This document shows, piece by piece, positions 35,517 to 44,764 of a stretch of 64,000 nt of DNA. The notes under the pieces were generated by a model, which saw only the letters and a list, made by a program, of their open reading frames with translations, made no database searches and was not told the DNA's origin. The stretch is from Terriglobus albidus. GTDB lineage: Bacteria > Acidobacteriota > Terriglobia > Terriglobales > Acidobacteriaceae. The translations under genes and the position numbers were made by a program. Numbering within the stretch: the first letter of the stretch is position 1; the number at the start of each line of letters is the position of its first letter. Location: positions 143,236 through 207,235 of the forward strand of contig NZ_JAGTAS010000051.1 in the NCBI RefSeq assembly GCF_025685425.1, given 5' to 3'.

Positions 35517-35922
35517 AGTAAGTTGAAGAGTTTCAAAGTTGAAAGTTGAAGACGTACGGGTGGGTGAGACTAGTTGCTGGTTGCTAGTTGCTGGTTGAGG
35601 CTTGGGTGAGAGGAACTTTTGACCTGTCATCCTGAGCGAGCCGGGGTCCCCGGCGAACTTTGTTCGCTGGGGTGACAAAGCGAAGGACCTGCTTCTGCTT
35701 CTCATTCTTCGTAAAGCGAAGAATGAGACATTCGCGCCACGCGCGAACCGTTTGCTTAAGGGCACGGCTTTCAGCCGTGCCGGAAAAACATCCGGGAAAA
35801 ACGCGGCTTCAGCCGCTGAGGGCCGTGCCTGTTAGGACACCAATGCCAGCCTCAGCCAATAGGACTGGGGCAACGAGACCATTCAACTATTCAACGATTC
35901 AACCATTCAACAAACCAGCCGC
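35517..35922. repeat. 406-bp gene-free gap of mixed repeats
   Basis: It holds an AAGTTGAA-type tract (35519-35553) and period-7 GTTGCTA/GTTGCTG units (35566-35598). An R1 element at about 35628-35700 contains a class III hairpin (about 35648-35683) flanked by AGCGA on both sides. Small GC hairpins follow (TTCGCGCCACGCGCGAA, GGCACGGCTTTCAGCCGTGCC), then a period-8 ATTCAACN arm (35877-35912) ending 10 nt before the M28 stop. No coding potential is supported. Confidence 0.78.
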
Positions 35923-37608
35923 TTACTTCGCGGTTGGATACAACCCTTCGAGCGGCTTCGGCACACTGAGGTTCACTGTCTTCCTCGGCATCATGGCGTC
36001 CCGCTGGGCTGCGTTCCATAGGAAGATCGCCATGATGGTTGCTGCCTGGCGCAGGTCTGGTTCTGAGAGACGCTCGTAGGTGTCGAGTGCGGTGTGATGG
36101 GTGCGGGTCTCGTAGTCGCGAGGATCCTGAATGAATTGGAAACCCGGCAGGCCGGCCTGGTCGAAGCTCACGTGATCGGTCGCGCCGGTCGCGCGCTCTG
36201 AGATGGTGGTAAAGCCAAGGTCTTTTACCGGCTCCATCCATTGGCGGAAGATGTTCGCGGCTTCACTGTTGCCTTCGGCAAAAATGCCGAGGAACTTGCC
36301 GGTGCCGTTGTCCATGTTGAAGTAGGCATCGAAGTTCGCGTAATCGGCCTTTGGAGTGACACTGCTCGGCAGCATGACGAACGGAGGAAGGTTCTTGTAC
36401 TTCTCTCCCTCCGGATACTTCACGCTTGCCAGATGGTTCACGACGTAACCGCGCGAGCCATAGATACCCTGTTCCTCACCGCCCCACAGGGCGACACGGA
36501 TGGTTCGCCGCGGCTTGAGATCGAGCGCCTTCAAAATGCGCAGCGCCTCCATCGCCACCACTACACCCGCGCCATCATCGGTGGCGCCGGTGCCGGCGAT
36601 CCAGCTATCGAGATGCCCGCCTGCCATTACGATCTGGTCCTTTACCGCGGGATCGTCGCCGGGAAGGTCGGCGATGACGTTCAGACCGTCCACTTTGTCG
36701 CCTGTGAACTCCGTCTGGATGTTGATGCGCACGCTCACGGGAACCTTGTGTTCGAGCAAGCGAAAGATGCGCAGGAACGATTCCGTATTGATCACTGCGC
36801 CGGGAATCATCTGCCGGTGTTCCGGCTTGAAGACAAACCAGCCAAAGCCCGCAGTACTGGTGTCGTCATGCAGCGCTCCGTTGCTTCCGCCGGGAATCAG
36901 GGCAGCGACGGCATGCTCATTGGCAAAGAACTTCGCGAGGTCCTCTTTGAAGGTCGTAAAGCGTTTGGACCAGTAGTCGGGATCGGTGGGAAGCACATCC
37001 GTCTCGCCCTGGTCGCCGTTCAACGGGAATTCGGACAAGTGCTGCAGCTTGGCGGCATCGTAGCTCTCGATCGGCGCCGGCGGATTGGGTGAGGTCTTCG
37101 GGGCATCTCCGTAGAGAACCACCTTCCCGGCCAGCTTGCCCTTCCATTTATCGAGGTCAGCCGGTGTGTGCAATGTGGGTACGGCAATCACCTCGGCCGT
37201 GATCTCGCCTTTGGTCGCGGGTGACCATGGATCCGCCTGGGCGAGCATGGTGGCGGTTCCCGGCTGGGTCATCAGCACCGAGGTGCCGATCTGGCGCCAT
37301 CCCATACCGGTCTCGCCAAAGCTCTCGGTATGCGCGTTCACGAGCCCCATGTGCTTGAACTGCTCGACGGACCAGTCGGCGGCCTTCTGGTAGTCCGGCG
37401 AAAAGGTCAGGCGCGGACCGGAGAGGTCGAAGAGCGCCGCCGCGTACTCCATCACGTGGGACCGGCTGATGCCTTCCTCGCGGATACGGGCGATGGTGGC
37501 CAGGTCGAGCGTCTCGGCTGCGGGCTGCGCCGACTTGGCCGTGGAGGGCTTGTCAGCAGCGAACGCCGTCAGGCTCAGGGCGAGAGGGAGGGCAAAGTAG
37601 CGGTGCAT
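35923..37608 (-). CDS. M28-family zinc aminopeptidase with PA domain, exported
   Basis: 561 residues with a signal peptide (FALPLALSLTAFAADK). A protease-associated insert (about 150-290, LAGKVVLYGDAP) precedes the M28 catalytic domain. Zinc and catalytic features are GGHLDSWIAGTGATDDGAG (His/Asp ligands), ALWGGEEQGIYGSRGYV (Glu-Glu) and GATDHVSFDQAGLPGFQF (His). It is likely a periplasmic aminopeptidase or carboxypeptidase Q-like enzyme. Upstream, a pair of period-7 repeat arms separates it from yceD. Confidence 0.94.
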   Translation of the reverse strand: MHRYFALPLALSLTAFAADKPSTAKSAQPAAETLDLATIARIREEGISRSHVMEYAAALFDLSGPRLTFSPDYQKAADWSVEQFKHMGLVNAHTESFGETGMGWRQIGTSVLMTQPGTATMLAQADPWSPATKGEITAEVIAVPTLHTPADLDKWKGKLAGKVVLYGDAPKTSPNPPAPIESYDAAKLQHLSEFPLNGDQGETDVLPTDPDYWSKRFTTFKEDLAKFFANEHAVAALIPGGSNGALHDDTSTAGFGWFVFKPEHRQMIPGAVINTESFLRIFRLLEHKVPVSVRINIQTEFTGDKVDGLNVIADLPGDDPAVKDQIVMAGGHLDSWIAGTGATDDGAGVVVAMEALRILKALDLKPRRTIRVALWGGEEQGIYGSRGYVVNHLASVKYPEGEKYKNLPPFVMLPSSVTPKADYANFDAYFNMDNGTGKFLGIFAEGNSEAANIFRQWMEPVKDLGFTTISERATGATDHVSFDQAGLPGFQFIQDPRDYETRTHHTALDTYERLSEPDLRQAATIMAIFLWNAAQRDAMMPRKTVNLSVPKPLEGLYPTAK

Positions 37609-37628
37609 TGTGAAGGAATCATACTTCC

Positions 37629-37747
37629 AGTTGCTAGTTCCTAGTTGCTGGTTGCTAGTTCCGAAACATCACCGATGAGTACAGGGAGGTCGCGCTTGCC
37701 TGGGCTGTCAGTCACTAGGAACCAGCAACTAGCAACCAGCAACTAGG
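37629..37747. repeat. Inverted pair of period-7 GTTGCTA / TAGCAAC arms
   Basis: Left arm 37629-37663 has units GTTGCTA, GTTCCTA, GTTGCTG, GTTGCTA; right arm 37713-37747 has the reverse complement (GGAACCA, GCAACTA, GCAACCA, GCAACTA). About 50 bp separate them. They sit between divergent start codons (37608 and 37754), so this pair cannot be a terminator for either flanking gene. Confidence 0.8.
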
Positions 37748-37753
37748 TAGATA

Positions 37754-38320
37754 ATGGAACAGGGAGAAACGCTGGTGCTCATTACGCCGCTGTTACTGGA
37801 AAAAGAGCCACTGGAGCTGGACGAGAGGCTTCCCGCGCTGGACTATGCTCCGGATGTCCGCCAGATCGGCGGTCTGTCCGTGAATGGCCGGGCTGAGCTG
37901 CTGGCGGAGCATCGTGGGCCCCGCGAGATTGTGCAGGATATCCGCCTGCGGGCCAAATACTCCGGTGACTTCGAGGTGCTCTGTGCCCGGTGTGTGGACC
38001 CGGTTCCGCAGCACATTGAAGGCGAGTTCGACCTGCTGTTCCGCCCCTCGGGGGTGGATGGCGAGCAGGGAGAACGATCCATTTCGGAGGCGGAGACCGA
38101 AATCGGGTATTATGAAGAGAGCGGCCTCGTGCTGGAGGACGTCGTGCGGGAACAGGTGTTGCTCTCCCTGCCCGGACGGACGCTCTGTCGCGAAGACTGC
38201 AAAGGACTTTGCCCGAGTTGCGGACAGAATCTGAATCAGGGAAGCTGCGACTGCGAGGACCGTACGGTCGATCCGCGGTGGAACGCTCTCGCAGATCTGG
38301 CCAGCCGGTTGAAATCTTGA
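37754..38320 (+). CDS. yceD: YceD/DUF177-family protein
   Basis: 188 residues of the DUF177 family, found next to rpmF in most bacteria and linked with rRNA processing. Family features: ARCVDPVPQHIEGEFDLLF, then EIGYYEESGLVLEDVVREQVLLSLP, and a C-terminal zinc-like cluster LCREDCKGLCPSCGQNLNQGSCDC. It heads the yceD-rpmF-plsX operon; the rpmF start is 79 nt downstream. Confidence 0.92.
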   Translation: MEQGETLVLITPLLLEKEPLELDERLPALDYAPDVRQIGGLSVNGRAELLAEHRGPREIVQDIRLRAKYSGDFEVLCARCVDPVPQHIEGEFDLLFRPSGVDGEQGERSISEAETEIGYYEESGLVLEDVVREQVLLSLPGRTLCREDCKGLCPSCGQNLNQGSCDCEDRTVDPRWNALADLASRLKS

Positions 38321-38399
38321 AAATCTCAAGGATTGTGCCGTAGAAGCGCGCGGAGTACTGATGAGCGCGCCACTGCGGTGATGTGAAAGGAACACTGCC

Positions 38400-38585
38400 A
38401 TGCCGAATCCGAAACGGCGTCACTCCAAGCAGCGCACAGCGAAGCGCCGCAGCCACGACTTCCTCGTTCCCACGGGCGTTTCCGAGTGCCCGAACTGCCA
38501 CGAGCGCAAGCTGCCCCACCGTGCGTGCCCCAAGTGCGGCACCTACAAGGGCCGCGAAGTTCTCGCCGTGAAGAGCGAAGCCTAA
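38400..38585 (+). CDS. rpmF: 50S ribosomal protein L32
   Basis: 61 residues. Starts MPNPKRRHSKQRTAKRR, followed by the zinc ribbon CPNCHERKLPHRACPKCG with four cysteines (the zinc-containing form), and ends GREVLAVK. It has AAGGA 9-13 nt upstream of ATG. Second gene of the yceD-rpmF-plsX operon. Confidence 0.98.
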   Translation: MPNPKRRHSKQRTAKRRSHDFLVPTGVSECPNCHERKLPHRACPKCGTYKGREVLAVKSEA

Positions 38586-38618
38586 CTTCTGACATCTGAA
38601 AGAGACCCCTGGCGCTGA

Positions 38619-39647
38619 ATGCTGATTGATATCGTTCTGGACGCGATGGGCTCTGATAAGGCCCCCGAGCCCGAGCTTCGTGGGGCCATCCTTGCCTGCC
38701 GTCATCTGCCGGTCAGGGTCCACCTCGTTGGACCCCAGGACGTTTTGCGCCCTGCGCTCCACCAGCATCTGCGCGGCGAACGGCTACCGATCGAGATCGT
38801 TCACGCCAGCGAATGGATCAGCATGGAGGATAAGGCGGCGCAGGCCGTCCGCTCCAAGCGCGACTCCTCCATGCGTGTCGGCCTGAAGATGGTCCGTGAG
38901 GGACGCGCCGCCGGCTTCTTTACCGCCGGCAACACGGGCGCCGCCATGGCCACGGCCAAGATGGTGCTGGGCAGCCTGGAAGGTGTGGACCGTCCGGCAC
39001 TGGCGACGATTCTGCCGACCCAGACCGGACTCCCGTGCCTGCTGCTGGATGTGGGCGCGAATGTCGATTCGGAGCCGAAAAACCTGCTGGACTTCGCCAT
39101 CATGGGCAAGGTCTACAGCGAGCAGGTGCTGAAGACCAGAGATACTTCCGTCGGCCTGCTGTCGATCGGCGAGGAGGACTCCAAGGGCAATGCGCTCACC
39201 CGGGAGACCCTGCCGCTGCTGCGCGATCTACTGGGGCCGAACTTCATCGGCAACGTGGAAGGCCGCGATCTCTACAACGGCCGCGCCGACGTCGTGGTCT
39301 GCGACGGCTTTACCGGCAATGTCGCCCTCAAAACCAGCGAGGGGTTAGTTAAGTTGGTCACGTCCTCGCTTAAGAACTCTTTGAAGTCGACCGTGACCTC
39401 ACAGGTCGGGGCGCTGCTCTCCCGCAAGGCCTTCAACAACTTCAGACACAAACTCGATTATTCCGAGTACGGCGGAGCTCCGCTTCTGGGCGTGCGTGGC
39501 GTGTGCGCCATCGGCCACGGCAGCTCCAATGAGCGCGCGATTATGAATGGTATCCGTGTCACCGCCGAAGTCGCCCAGGCCAACGTTAATGCGCAGATTG
39601 AAGCGGCGCTCCGTACCAGCAATGGCGCCGCCGATATGACGTTGTAG
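38619..39647 (+). CDS. plsX: Phosphate acyltransferase PlsX
   Basis: 342 residues; makes acyl-phosphate from acyl-ACP for membrane phospholipid synthesis. Motifs: [69 protein letters not shown] and [15 protein letters not shown]. Starts 33 nt after rpmF. No fabH or fabD follows within the window; a class I repeat ends the operon. Confidence 0.97.
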   Translation: MLIDIVLDAMGSDKAPEPELRGAILACRHLPVRVHLVGPQDVLRPALHQHLRGERLPIEIVHASEWISMEDKAAQAVRSKRDSSMRVGLKMVREGRAAGFFTAGNTGAAMATAKMVLGSLEGVDRPALATILPTQTGLPCLLLDVGANVDSEPKNLLDFAIMGKVYSEQVLKTRDTSVGLLSIGEEDSKGNALTRETLPLLRDLLGPNFIGNVEGRDLYNGRADVVVCDGFTGNVALKTSEGLVKLVTSSLKNSLKSTVTSQVGALLSRKAFNNFRHKLDYSEYGGAPLLGVRGVCAIGHGSSNERAIMNGIRVTAEVAQANVNAQIEAALRTSNGAADMTL

Positions 39648-39726
39648 CGGTTTGAGATTGGAGCCGTAGGAGTTCGAGCGATCGAATATCCCGCCCTTTG
39701 TTGGACGTTTAGATTCAGTGCCGGAA

Positions 39727-39815
39727 TTATGGAGCGGGCCTTCAGCCCTTTTCGCGTTTGGGCCTGAGACCTGGGGCGTTGCCCCAGGCTGGTATGGGGT
39801 GCGCCTTCAGCGCTT
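39727..39815. repeat. Class I intergenic repeat
   Basis: GGGCCTTCAGCCC hairpin, CTGGGGCGTTGCCCCAG hairpin, then GCGCCTTCAGCGC, in the same order and spacing as copies at 2608-2694, 4245-4334, 55589-55684 and (inverted) 10105-10194. It lies between plsX and the convergent diguanylate cyclase gene. Confidence 0.8.
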
Positions 39816-39901
39816 TGAGCCTGTGCCCCTCTCTAGCGAAAGGTGAACGCTCGTCACGCTGGGGCAAGGAGCGTTGGACGGCCGCCTGGAGATCGGCCTT
39901 G

Positions 39902-41203
39902 CTACTTCACGATGGAAATGCCCAGGTCGCGGGAGCTTATGCTGCCTGAGGTCGGCCGCCGCGGCTTGTCGCGATACATGCGGTCATCAGCGAACCGCAG
40001 AAGTTCCGCAACCGTAAAGGCGTCCTGAGGAAAGACCGCTGCACCGACCGCGGCTTCAACGTGAAACGTATGTCCCTGCACCTCATAGTCTCTGGCTCCG
40101 GCTCGCCGCATCGCATCCACTAACCGGTCCATGGGCTGGCCCCGGACGATATCCCCGACGACCACCACGAATTCGTCGCCGCCATACCGCGCCAGTGTAT
40201 CGGCAGCCCGTACCGCCTTCTTCAGCTCCTCCACAAACTGACACAGGATCTGGTCGCCGGCGGCGTGGCCGAGAGTATCGTTCACCCGTTTGAAGCCATT
40301 GAGATCCAGCATGATGACCGCCGCACTGCTTCCGTTTCTCTCCGCCCGGGCCATCGCCTGGGCCAGTCTGTCTTCCAGCAGACGGCGATTGGGCAGACCG
40401 GTCAGGTCGTCATGCAACGCCAACGAATGACTGTGGGCGATCTGTTCATCGAGCAGGACCATCAGCATGCCGACCATGATGATGAACTTCTGCAGGTCCC
40501 AGAACCGGCTCATGATAGGTCCCCAGAACCCGTGGTCACTCACGAAGGGATGCGTGCCGAAACAGAGGGCCCAGAGAGTGAATCCCGCCACGATGGCGAG
40601 TTTGCCGGCGCCGCCGCGCTCCAGAGACTGGTGCATGCTGATAGCGGCGGCAAGAAACAGAGTCGCCAGCAGCCAGTACACGGCGGAACGGACCTGGTGC
40701 GTATACAGAAAGCCGATCGCCGGTCCCCAGATGAGAATGCGGAAGACGAGATAGGTTCCCAGGCGGCTGGACAGGCTGCTGCGAAAGATGGTCGCCATCA
40801 GTGCACCGGTGACCAGCGCAAAAGCACAACATGCGTAGTAAGGAACCAGGCTGTCGCGATATTCCGCACCGTACATCGTAGTGATAACCACAATGGGAAG
40901 TACGTTGACCGCGTGCACCACAAACCGGGTGATCCAGGGAATTGCGTTCCGGTGCGCGCTGTAGACAAAGATCGTTCCGGCGATCACATAGGAGTCCAGC
41001 GCAACGACGTGGAGGAACCGGTGATAAGGAGCGTGGTGCTCGTAAAACATCCGCGCCAGGCATTCCACGAAGATCCAGAGCATGCCGATCAGCCACAGCC
41101 GCACCCGTTCCTGGGGGTGACGACGTCGAAAGACCTCCAGCAGCGCGATCAGCGTTACCAGGGCAACTGTATCCGGAATGAGTTGGGCATTCAGCATCAG
41201 CAC
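39902..41203 (-). CDS. Membrane-bound diguanylate cyclase
   Basis: 433 residues. The N-terminal ~250 residues hold about seven membrane helices forming a probable sensor of unrecognised type. A GGDEF domain follows (HDDLTGLPNRRLLEDRL at 264-280, VIMLDLNGFKRVNDTLGHAAGD, catalytic GGDEF at 341-345). An RxxD inhibitory site (Arg332-Asp335) lies five residues before it, so product feedback is expected. It makes c-di-GMP from two GTP at the inner membrane. Confidence 0.93.
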   Translation of the reverse strand: MLMLNAQLIPDTVALVTLIALLEVFRRRHPQERVRLWLIGMLWIFVECLARMFYEHHAPYHRFLHVVALDSYVIAGTIFVYSAHRNAIPWITRFVVHAVNVLPIVVITTMYGAEYRDSLVPYYACCAFALVTGALMATIFRSSLSSRLGTYLVFRILIWGPAIGFLYTHQVRSAVYWLLATLFLAAAISMHQSLERGGAGKLAIVAGFTLWALCFGTHPFVSDHGFWGPIMSRFWDLQKFIIMVGMLMVLLDEQIAHSHSLALHDDLTGLPNRRLLEDRLAQAMARAERNGSSAAVIMLDLNGFKRVNDTLGHAAGDQILCQFVEELKKAVRAADTLARYGGDEFVVVVGDIVRGQPMDRLVDAMRRAGARDYEVQGHTFHVEAAVGAAVFPQDAFTVAELLRFADDRMYRDKPRRPTSGSISSRDLGISIVK

Positions 41204-41308
41204 ATGCGCTCAGCAGGCTGGTCCTGCTATGCCGTACCCGAAAAGCTTACCTTACGCCGATAGCTCGATCTTGCCCTTCCATCGAAGCAATCCGGGTCTC
41301 AATCCCTT

Positions 41309-41890
41309 TTAGGGAAGATAGGCGACGCTCAATCCTTTTCCGATGGGTATGACAGTATGGGCAACGCCGGGTAACTCGTCGACACGCCGGAGATAGTCCC
41401 GAATTTGATCTGGATGGGAGAGCGCATTATCGGCGAGCAACAGGGCGGGGCGAGACAACTTCGGCAACAGCAGATCGAGTTGAGCGGGAGCACTGATACG
41501 GTCGGCGTCGAAGAACACACAGTCGTATGGGCCGGACAGAGCTGCGACGATCTCGGTCGCCTCGCCCAGCTTCCAATCCACATGATCTGACAAACCTGCT
41601 TCGGCAATATTTGTCTTTGCCTTCGCCTGCTTGACGGAATCACGCTCAATCGTCGTCACCCGTCCACCGTGTTCCTGGAGCACGGACGCGATACAGATCG
41701 TGCTGTAGCCGGTGGATGTGCCGATCTCCAGGACATTGTGCACGCGAGAGAGTTTGAGAAGGAGCGAAAGGAGGGACCCCGTCTCAGGTTCGAGATTGAG
41801 CCACTTCCGGGCGTGCTCTGACTCGCGATTGTCGTTCTCTGCCCCTTCCGCTTCGATTCGTTTCAAAACACTCAATGTCAAGGGGTTCAT
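41309..41890 (-). CDS. Class I SAM-dependent O-methyltransferase (family 3)
   Basis: About 193 residues. SAM-binding features: VLEIGTSTGYSTICIASVL, VTTIERDSVKQAKAKTNI, GEATEIVAALSGPYDCVFFDADR. The shape matches small cation-dependent O-methyltransferases that act on catechol-like phenolics. The ATG at 41890 gives the family N-terminus (MNPLTLSVLKRIEAEG). It diverges from the GGR-like gene, with 95 bp between starts. Confidence 0.9.
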   Translation of the reverse strand: MNPLTLSVLKRIEAEGAENDNRESEHARKWLNLEPETGSLLSLLLKLSRVHNVLEIGTSTGYSTICIASVLQEHGGRVTTIERDSVKQAKAKTNIAEAGLSDHVDWKLGEATEIVAALSGPYDCVFFDADRISAPAQLDLLLPKLSRPALLLADNALSHPDQIRDYLRRVDELPGVAHTVIPIGKGLSVAYLP

Positions 41891-41985
41891 GCGCGATCGA
41901 CCTCGGCGCAATGGTACACGGCATCGAGAACAAACAAAGCTCTGCGGTACGATAGGGCGGCCCTAGTAATCTGGGAGCGAAATCT

Positions 41986-43248
41986 ATGAACGACATTGAT
42001 GTGATTGTGGTGGGCGCCGGTCCGTCCGGGTCCACAGCTGCCAAATGCCTTGGCGAGGCCGGCGTGCGTGTGCTCGTGTTGGAAAAAGCCGACACCTTCC
42101 CCCGTGAAAAGCCCTGCGGAGGCGGCCTCTCTGCTCGCATGCTGACACGCTTTCCGTATGTCAGAGACGTCCTCTCCGAGATCGGCACCAATCCTATCCG
42201 TCGTGTCTACCTGGAGTCGCCCGACGGCACCGGCGTGACCTGGGAACAAGCCGATCCCATCATGTACCTGATACGCCGCTGGGAGTTCGACGCTGCTCTC
42301 TTCCGGCGCGCCCAGGCAGTGGCGCCGGTGGAGCTGGGCGTCACGGTCCGGGCATTACGCGTTTTCGCGGAAGGTATTGAGCTCGAAGCCACGGATGGCC
42401 GCATCTTCCGCGCAAAGATGGTTCTGGGCTGCGACTCGGCTAACTCGGTCATCGCACGCCACAGTGGCCTGCGTGTCGGAGACATCCGTTCCGAATACGC
42501 TGTCGACATGATGGAGGAGACGCCCGTCACCCGACTGCAGGCAGCGCGGCCTGATACGGTTTCGCTTTTCCTCACGCTGACCAAGACCTTCGGCTACGGC
42601 TACATCTTCCCCAAAACCGACCACTGTAACCTCGGGTTCGGGTGCAAGCTCGATTACTACCTGGAAGAGCTGCGCGGCAAAGGCAAAGAGCATCATGCCG
42701 CCTGGGTGGAAGAGATGAAGCAGAAGGGCTTCGTCACCGGCGAGACACAGAAGGACGGCTATAAGGCATTCCCGATTCCTGTCGGCGGTCCGCTGGCGAA
42801 GACCTATACGCACCGCGTTCTTCTGGCAGGCGACGCCGGCGGATTCGTCAATGCCTTCACCGCCGAAGGGATCTTCTACGCGATGACCTCGGGAGCTCTG
42901 GCTGCCGAAGCGGCGATCGCCGCCATTCAAGCCGATGACTTCTCCGAAGCGCAGTTGAAGAGCTACGAACGCGCATGGAAGGCGGAGGTCGGCGGCGAAC
43001 TCGAACATGCGGTCGATATTCAGCGCCGTCTGTTCAACGACTCCGGCCGAATTGACCAGATCGTGCGCGCCGCCGAGCGCGATAAAGACCTTCTGCGGCT
43101 TCTTATCGGCTACAGCATGGGCGCAGTCCGCTATGAGGAGCTGCGGAACTACATGGCAGCCTCTGCGTTGCCCAAGTGGGTGATGAGCAAGGTCATCTCT
43201 GTCTTTCGCTTTGGCTCGAAAGACAAGCCAACCGTATCCAGCGTCTAA
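41986..43248 (+). CDS. Geranylgeranyl-reductase-family FAD-dependent oxidoreductase
   Basis: 420 residues. The Rossmann FAD motif is VIVVGAGPSGSTAAKCLGEAG, followed by the family landmarks PREKPCGGGLSARML and, further on, LAGDAGGFVNAFTAEGIFYAM. Family members saturate isoprenoid chains of archaeal-type or quinone lipids, or act as halogenases and epoxidases. The lipid substrate is not evident. Its TAA overlaps the ATG of the serine hydrolase downstream. Confidence 0.9.
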   Translation: MNDIDVIVVGAGPSGSTAAKCLGEAGVRVLVLEKADTFPREKPCGGGLSARMLTRFPYVRDVLSEIGTNPIRRVYLESPDGTGVTWEQADPIMYLIRRWEFDAALFRRAQAVAPVELGVTVRALRVFAEGIELEATDGRIFRAKMVLGCDSANSVIARHSGLRVGDIRSEYAVDMMEETPVTRLQAARPDTVSLFLTLTKTFGYGYIFPKTDHCNLGFGCKLDYYLEELRGKGKEHHAAWVEEMKQKGFVTGETQKDGYKAFPIPVGGPLAKTYTHRVLLAGDAGGFVNAFTAEGIFYAMTSGALAAEAAIAAIQADDFSEAQLKSYERAWKAEVGGELEHAVDIQRRLFNDSGRIDQIVRAAERDKDLLRLLIGYSMGAVRYEELRNYMAASALPKWVMSKVISVFRFGSKDKPTVSSV

Positions 43249-44660
43249 TGGAAAAACCGATGCCGATACAGACAAGAACCTACGGAACTCTCGCCGCGGC
43301 GGCGCTGTGGACCCTCTGCGCGGCTTTGCCTGCACAGGAGATCTCACCGGAGCTTAAGCAGAAGATCGACGAGACCACGCAGAAGGTGCTGAAGGATACC
43401 GGCGTCCCCTCGGCCTCGATCGGCATTGTGAAAGACGGTGCGATCGTCTACACGACTGCCTTCGGAAAATCGCGCCTCGACATCAACGCTGATGCCATGC
43501 CGGAGATGGCTTATGCCATTGGCTCTATCAGTAAGCAGTTCACCGCGGCATGCATCCTGCTGCTGCAGGAGGAAGGCAAGCTCAAGCTCGACGATCCGGT
43601 GGCGAAGTGGTTTCCGGAGCTGACTCGCGCGAAGGACATCACCCTGCGCAACCTGCTGACGCATACCTCCGGTTACTCCGACTACGCTCCGCAGGATTAC
43701 ACCATTCCCGAATGGACCAAGCCCGGTGATCCGCTCAAGCTGGTCCAGACCTGGGCCGGGAAGCCGCTGGATTTCGAGCCGGGAACGAAGTGGCAGTACT
43801 CGAACACCAACTTCGTTCTCGCGGGTCTGATCGTGGAAAAAGCGAGCGGGATGAAGTTCGCCGACTTCCGCCGTCAGCGCATCCTGGAACCGCTGCATAT
43901 GCAGCATGTGCTCGATCTCAATACCGATCAGGCTCAGTTACGGGTTGCCGGCTACTTCCGCAATGCACTTGGTCCACTGCGCAAGGCTACTCTGGAAGCT
44001 CCCGGCTGGTACTTCGCCGATGGCGACCTGGCGATGCCGGTAGAAGACCTGCTGACCTGGGATATCAGCGTGATGAACCAGACGCTGCTCAAGCCGGAGA
44101 GCTATCGTGAACTGACCACCAGCTTCAAGCTGAAGGACGGCACCGACACCCACTATGGCCTGGGAATCGCCGTCGGCGATCGCAACGGACATCACGTCGT
44201 CTCGCACACCGGCGAGGTCGGCGGCTTCGTTGCCTCCAACAGCGTTTTCCCGAATGAGAAGATCGCCATTGCCGTCCTTACCAACCAGGAGGCCAGTTCC
44301 GCCGCCGGTGCGATTGCGCGCGGCATCGCCGGCGCCTTGCTGCCGCCAGGACCGAACGCTGCCGCCGGCCCTGAAACCCAGGTGAAGACCATCCTTGCCG
44401 GCCTGCAGCAGGGCAAGATCGACCGCTCACTCTTTACCGGCAACGCCAACTTTTATTTCAATCAGGAGGCACTGGATGACTTTTCCTCCAGCCTCGGCCC
44501 CCTGGGTGAGGTGAAGTCTGTCGTCAAGCAGGACGAAAGCCTGCGAGGAGGCATGACTCTGCGTATTTTCGCGGTGACCTTTGCCGGAGGCAAAGAGGTC
44601 AGGCTGTCCACGTTCACCACCACCGACGGCAAACTGGAGCAGTTCCTGATTATTCCGTGA
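43248..44660 (+). CDS. Serine hydrolase, class C beta-lactamase family, exported
   Basis: 470 residues from ATG 43248 (TAATG overlap with the previous gene); ATG 43260 is an alternative. The signal peptide ends near LCAALPAQ. Active-site motifs of the penicillin-binding/AmpC fold: S93-x-x-K96 (GSISKQF), Tyr184-Ser-Asn (YSNTNF) and HTG (VSHTGEVGG). A C-terminal domain of about 100 residues follows. Probable periplasmic esterase or D,D-peptidase; true antibiotic resistance is not indicated. Confidence 0.92.
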   Translation: MEKPMPIQTRTYGTLAAAALWTLCAALPAQEISPELKQKIDETTQKVLKDTGVPSASIGIVKDGAIVYTTAFGKSRLDINADAMPEMAYAIGSISKQFTAACILLLQEEGKLKLDDPVAKWFPELTRAKDITLRNLLTHTSGYSDYAPQDYTIPEWTKPGDPLKLVQTWAGKPLDFEPGTKWQYSNTNFVLAGLIVEKASGMKFADFRRQRILEPLHMQHVLDLNTDQAQLRVAGYFRNALGPLRKATLEAPGWYFADGDLAMPVEDLLTWDISVMNQTLLKPESYRELTTSFKLKDGTDTHYGLGIAVGDRNGHHVVSHTGEVGGFVASNSVFPNEKIAIAVLTNQEASSAAGAIARGIAGALLPPGPNAAAGPETQVKTILAGLQQGKIDRSLFTGNANFYFNQEALDDFSSSLGPLGEVKSVVKQDESLRGGMTLRIFAVTFAGGKEVRLSTFTTTDGKLEQFLIIP

Positions 44661-44764
44661 TGTGGCCATGGATCTTTTACTGGACATTCCAGGATAGGGA
44701 GCATCAGGCAGGGAACGCCTGCCTGCGGTCTTGAATCAAACCCTTTAGAAGTAGAAGGAGCGGC

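Noticed and set aside
41917..41985. tRNA-like feature in the O-methyltransferase / GGR divergent region
   Set aside because: No cloverleaf could be folded by eye; it is an ordinary promoter region. No tRNA or rRNA was found elsewhere either.
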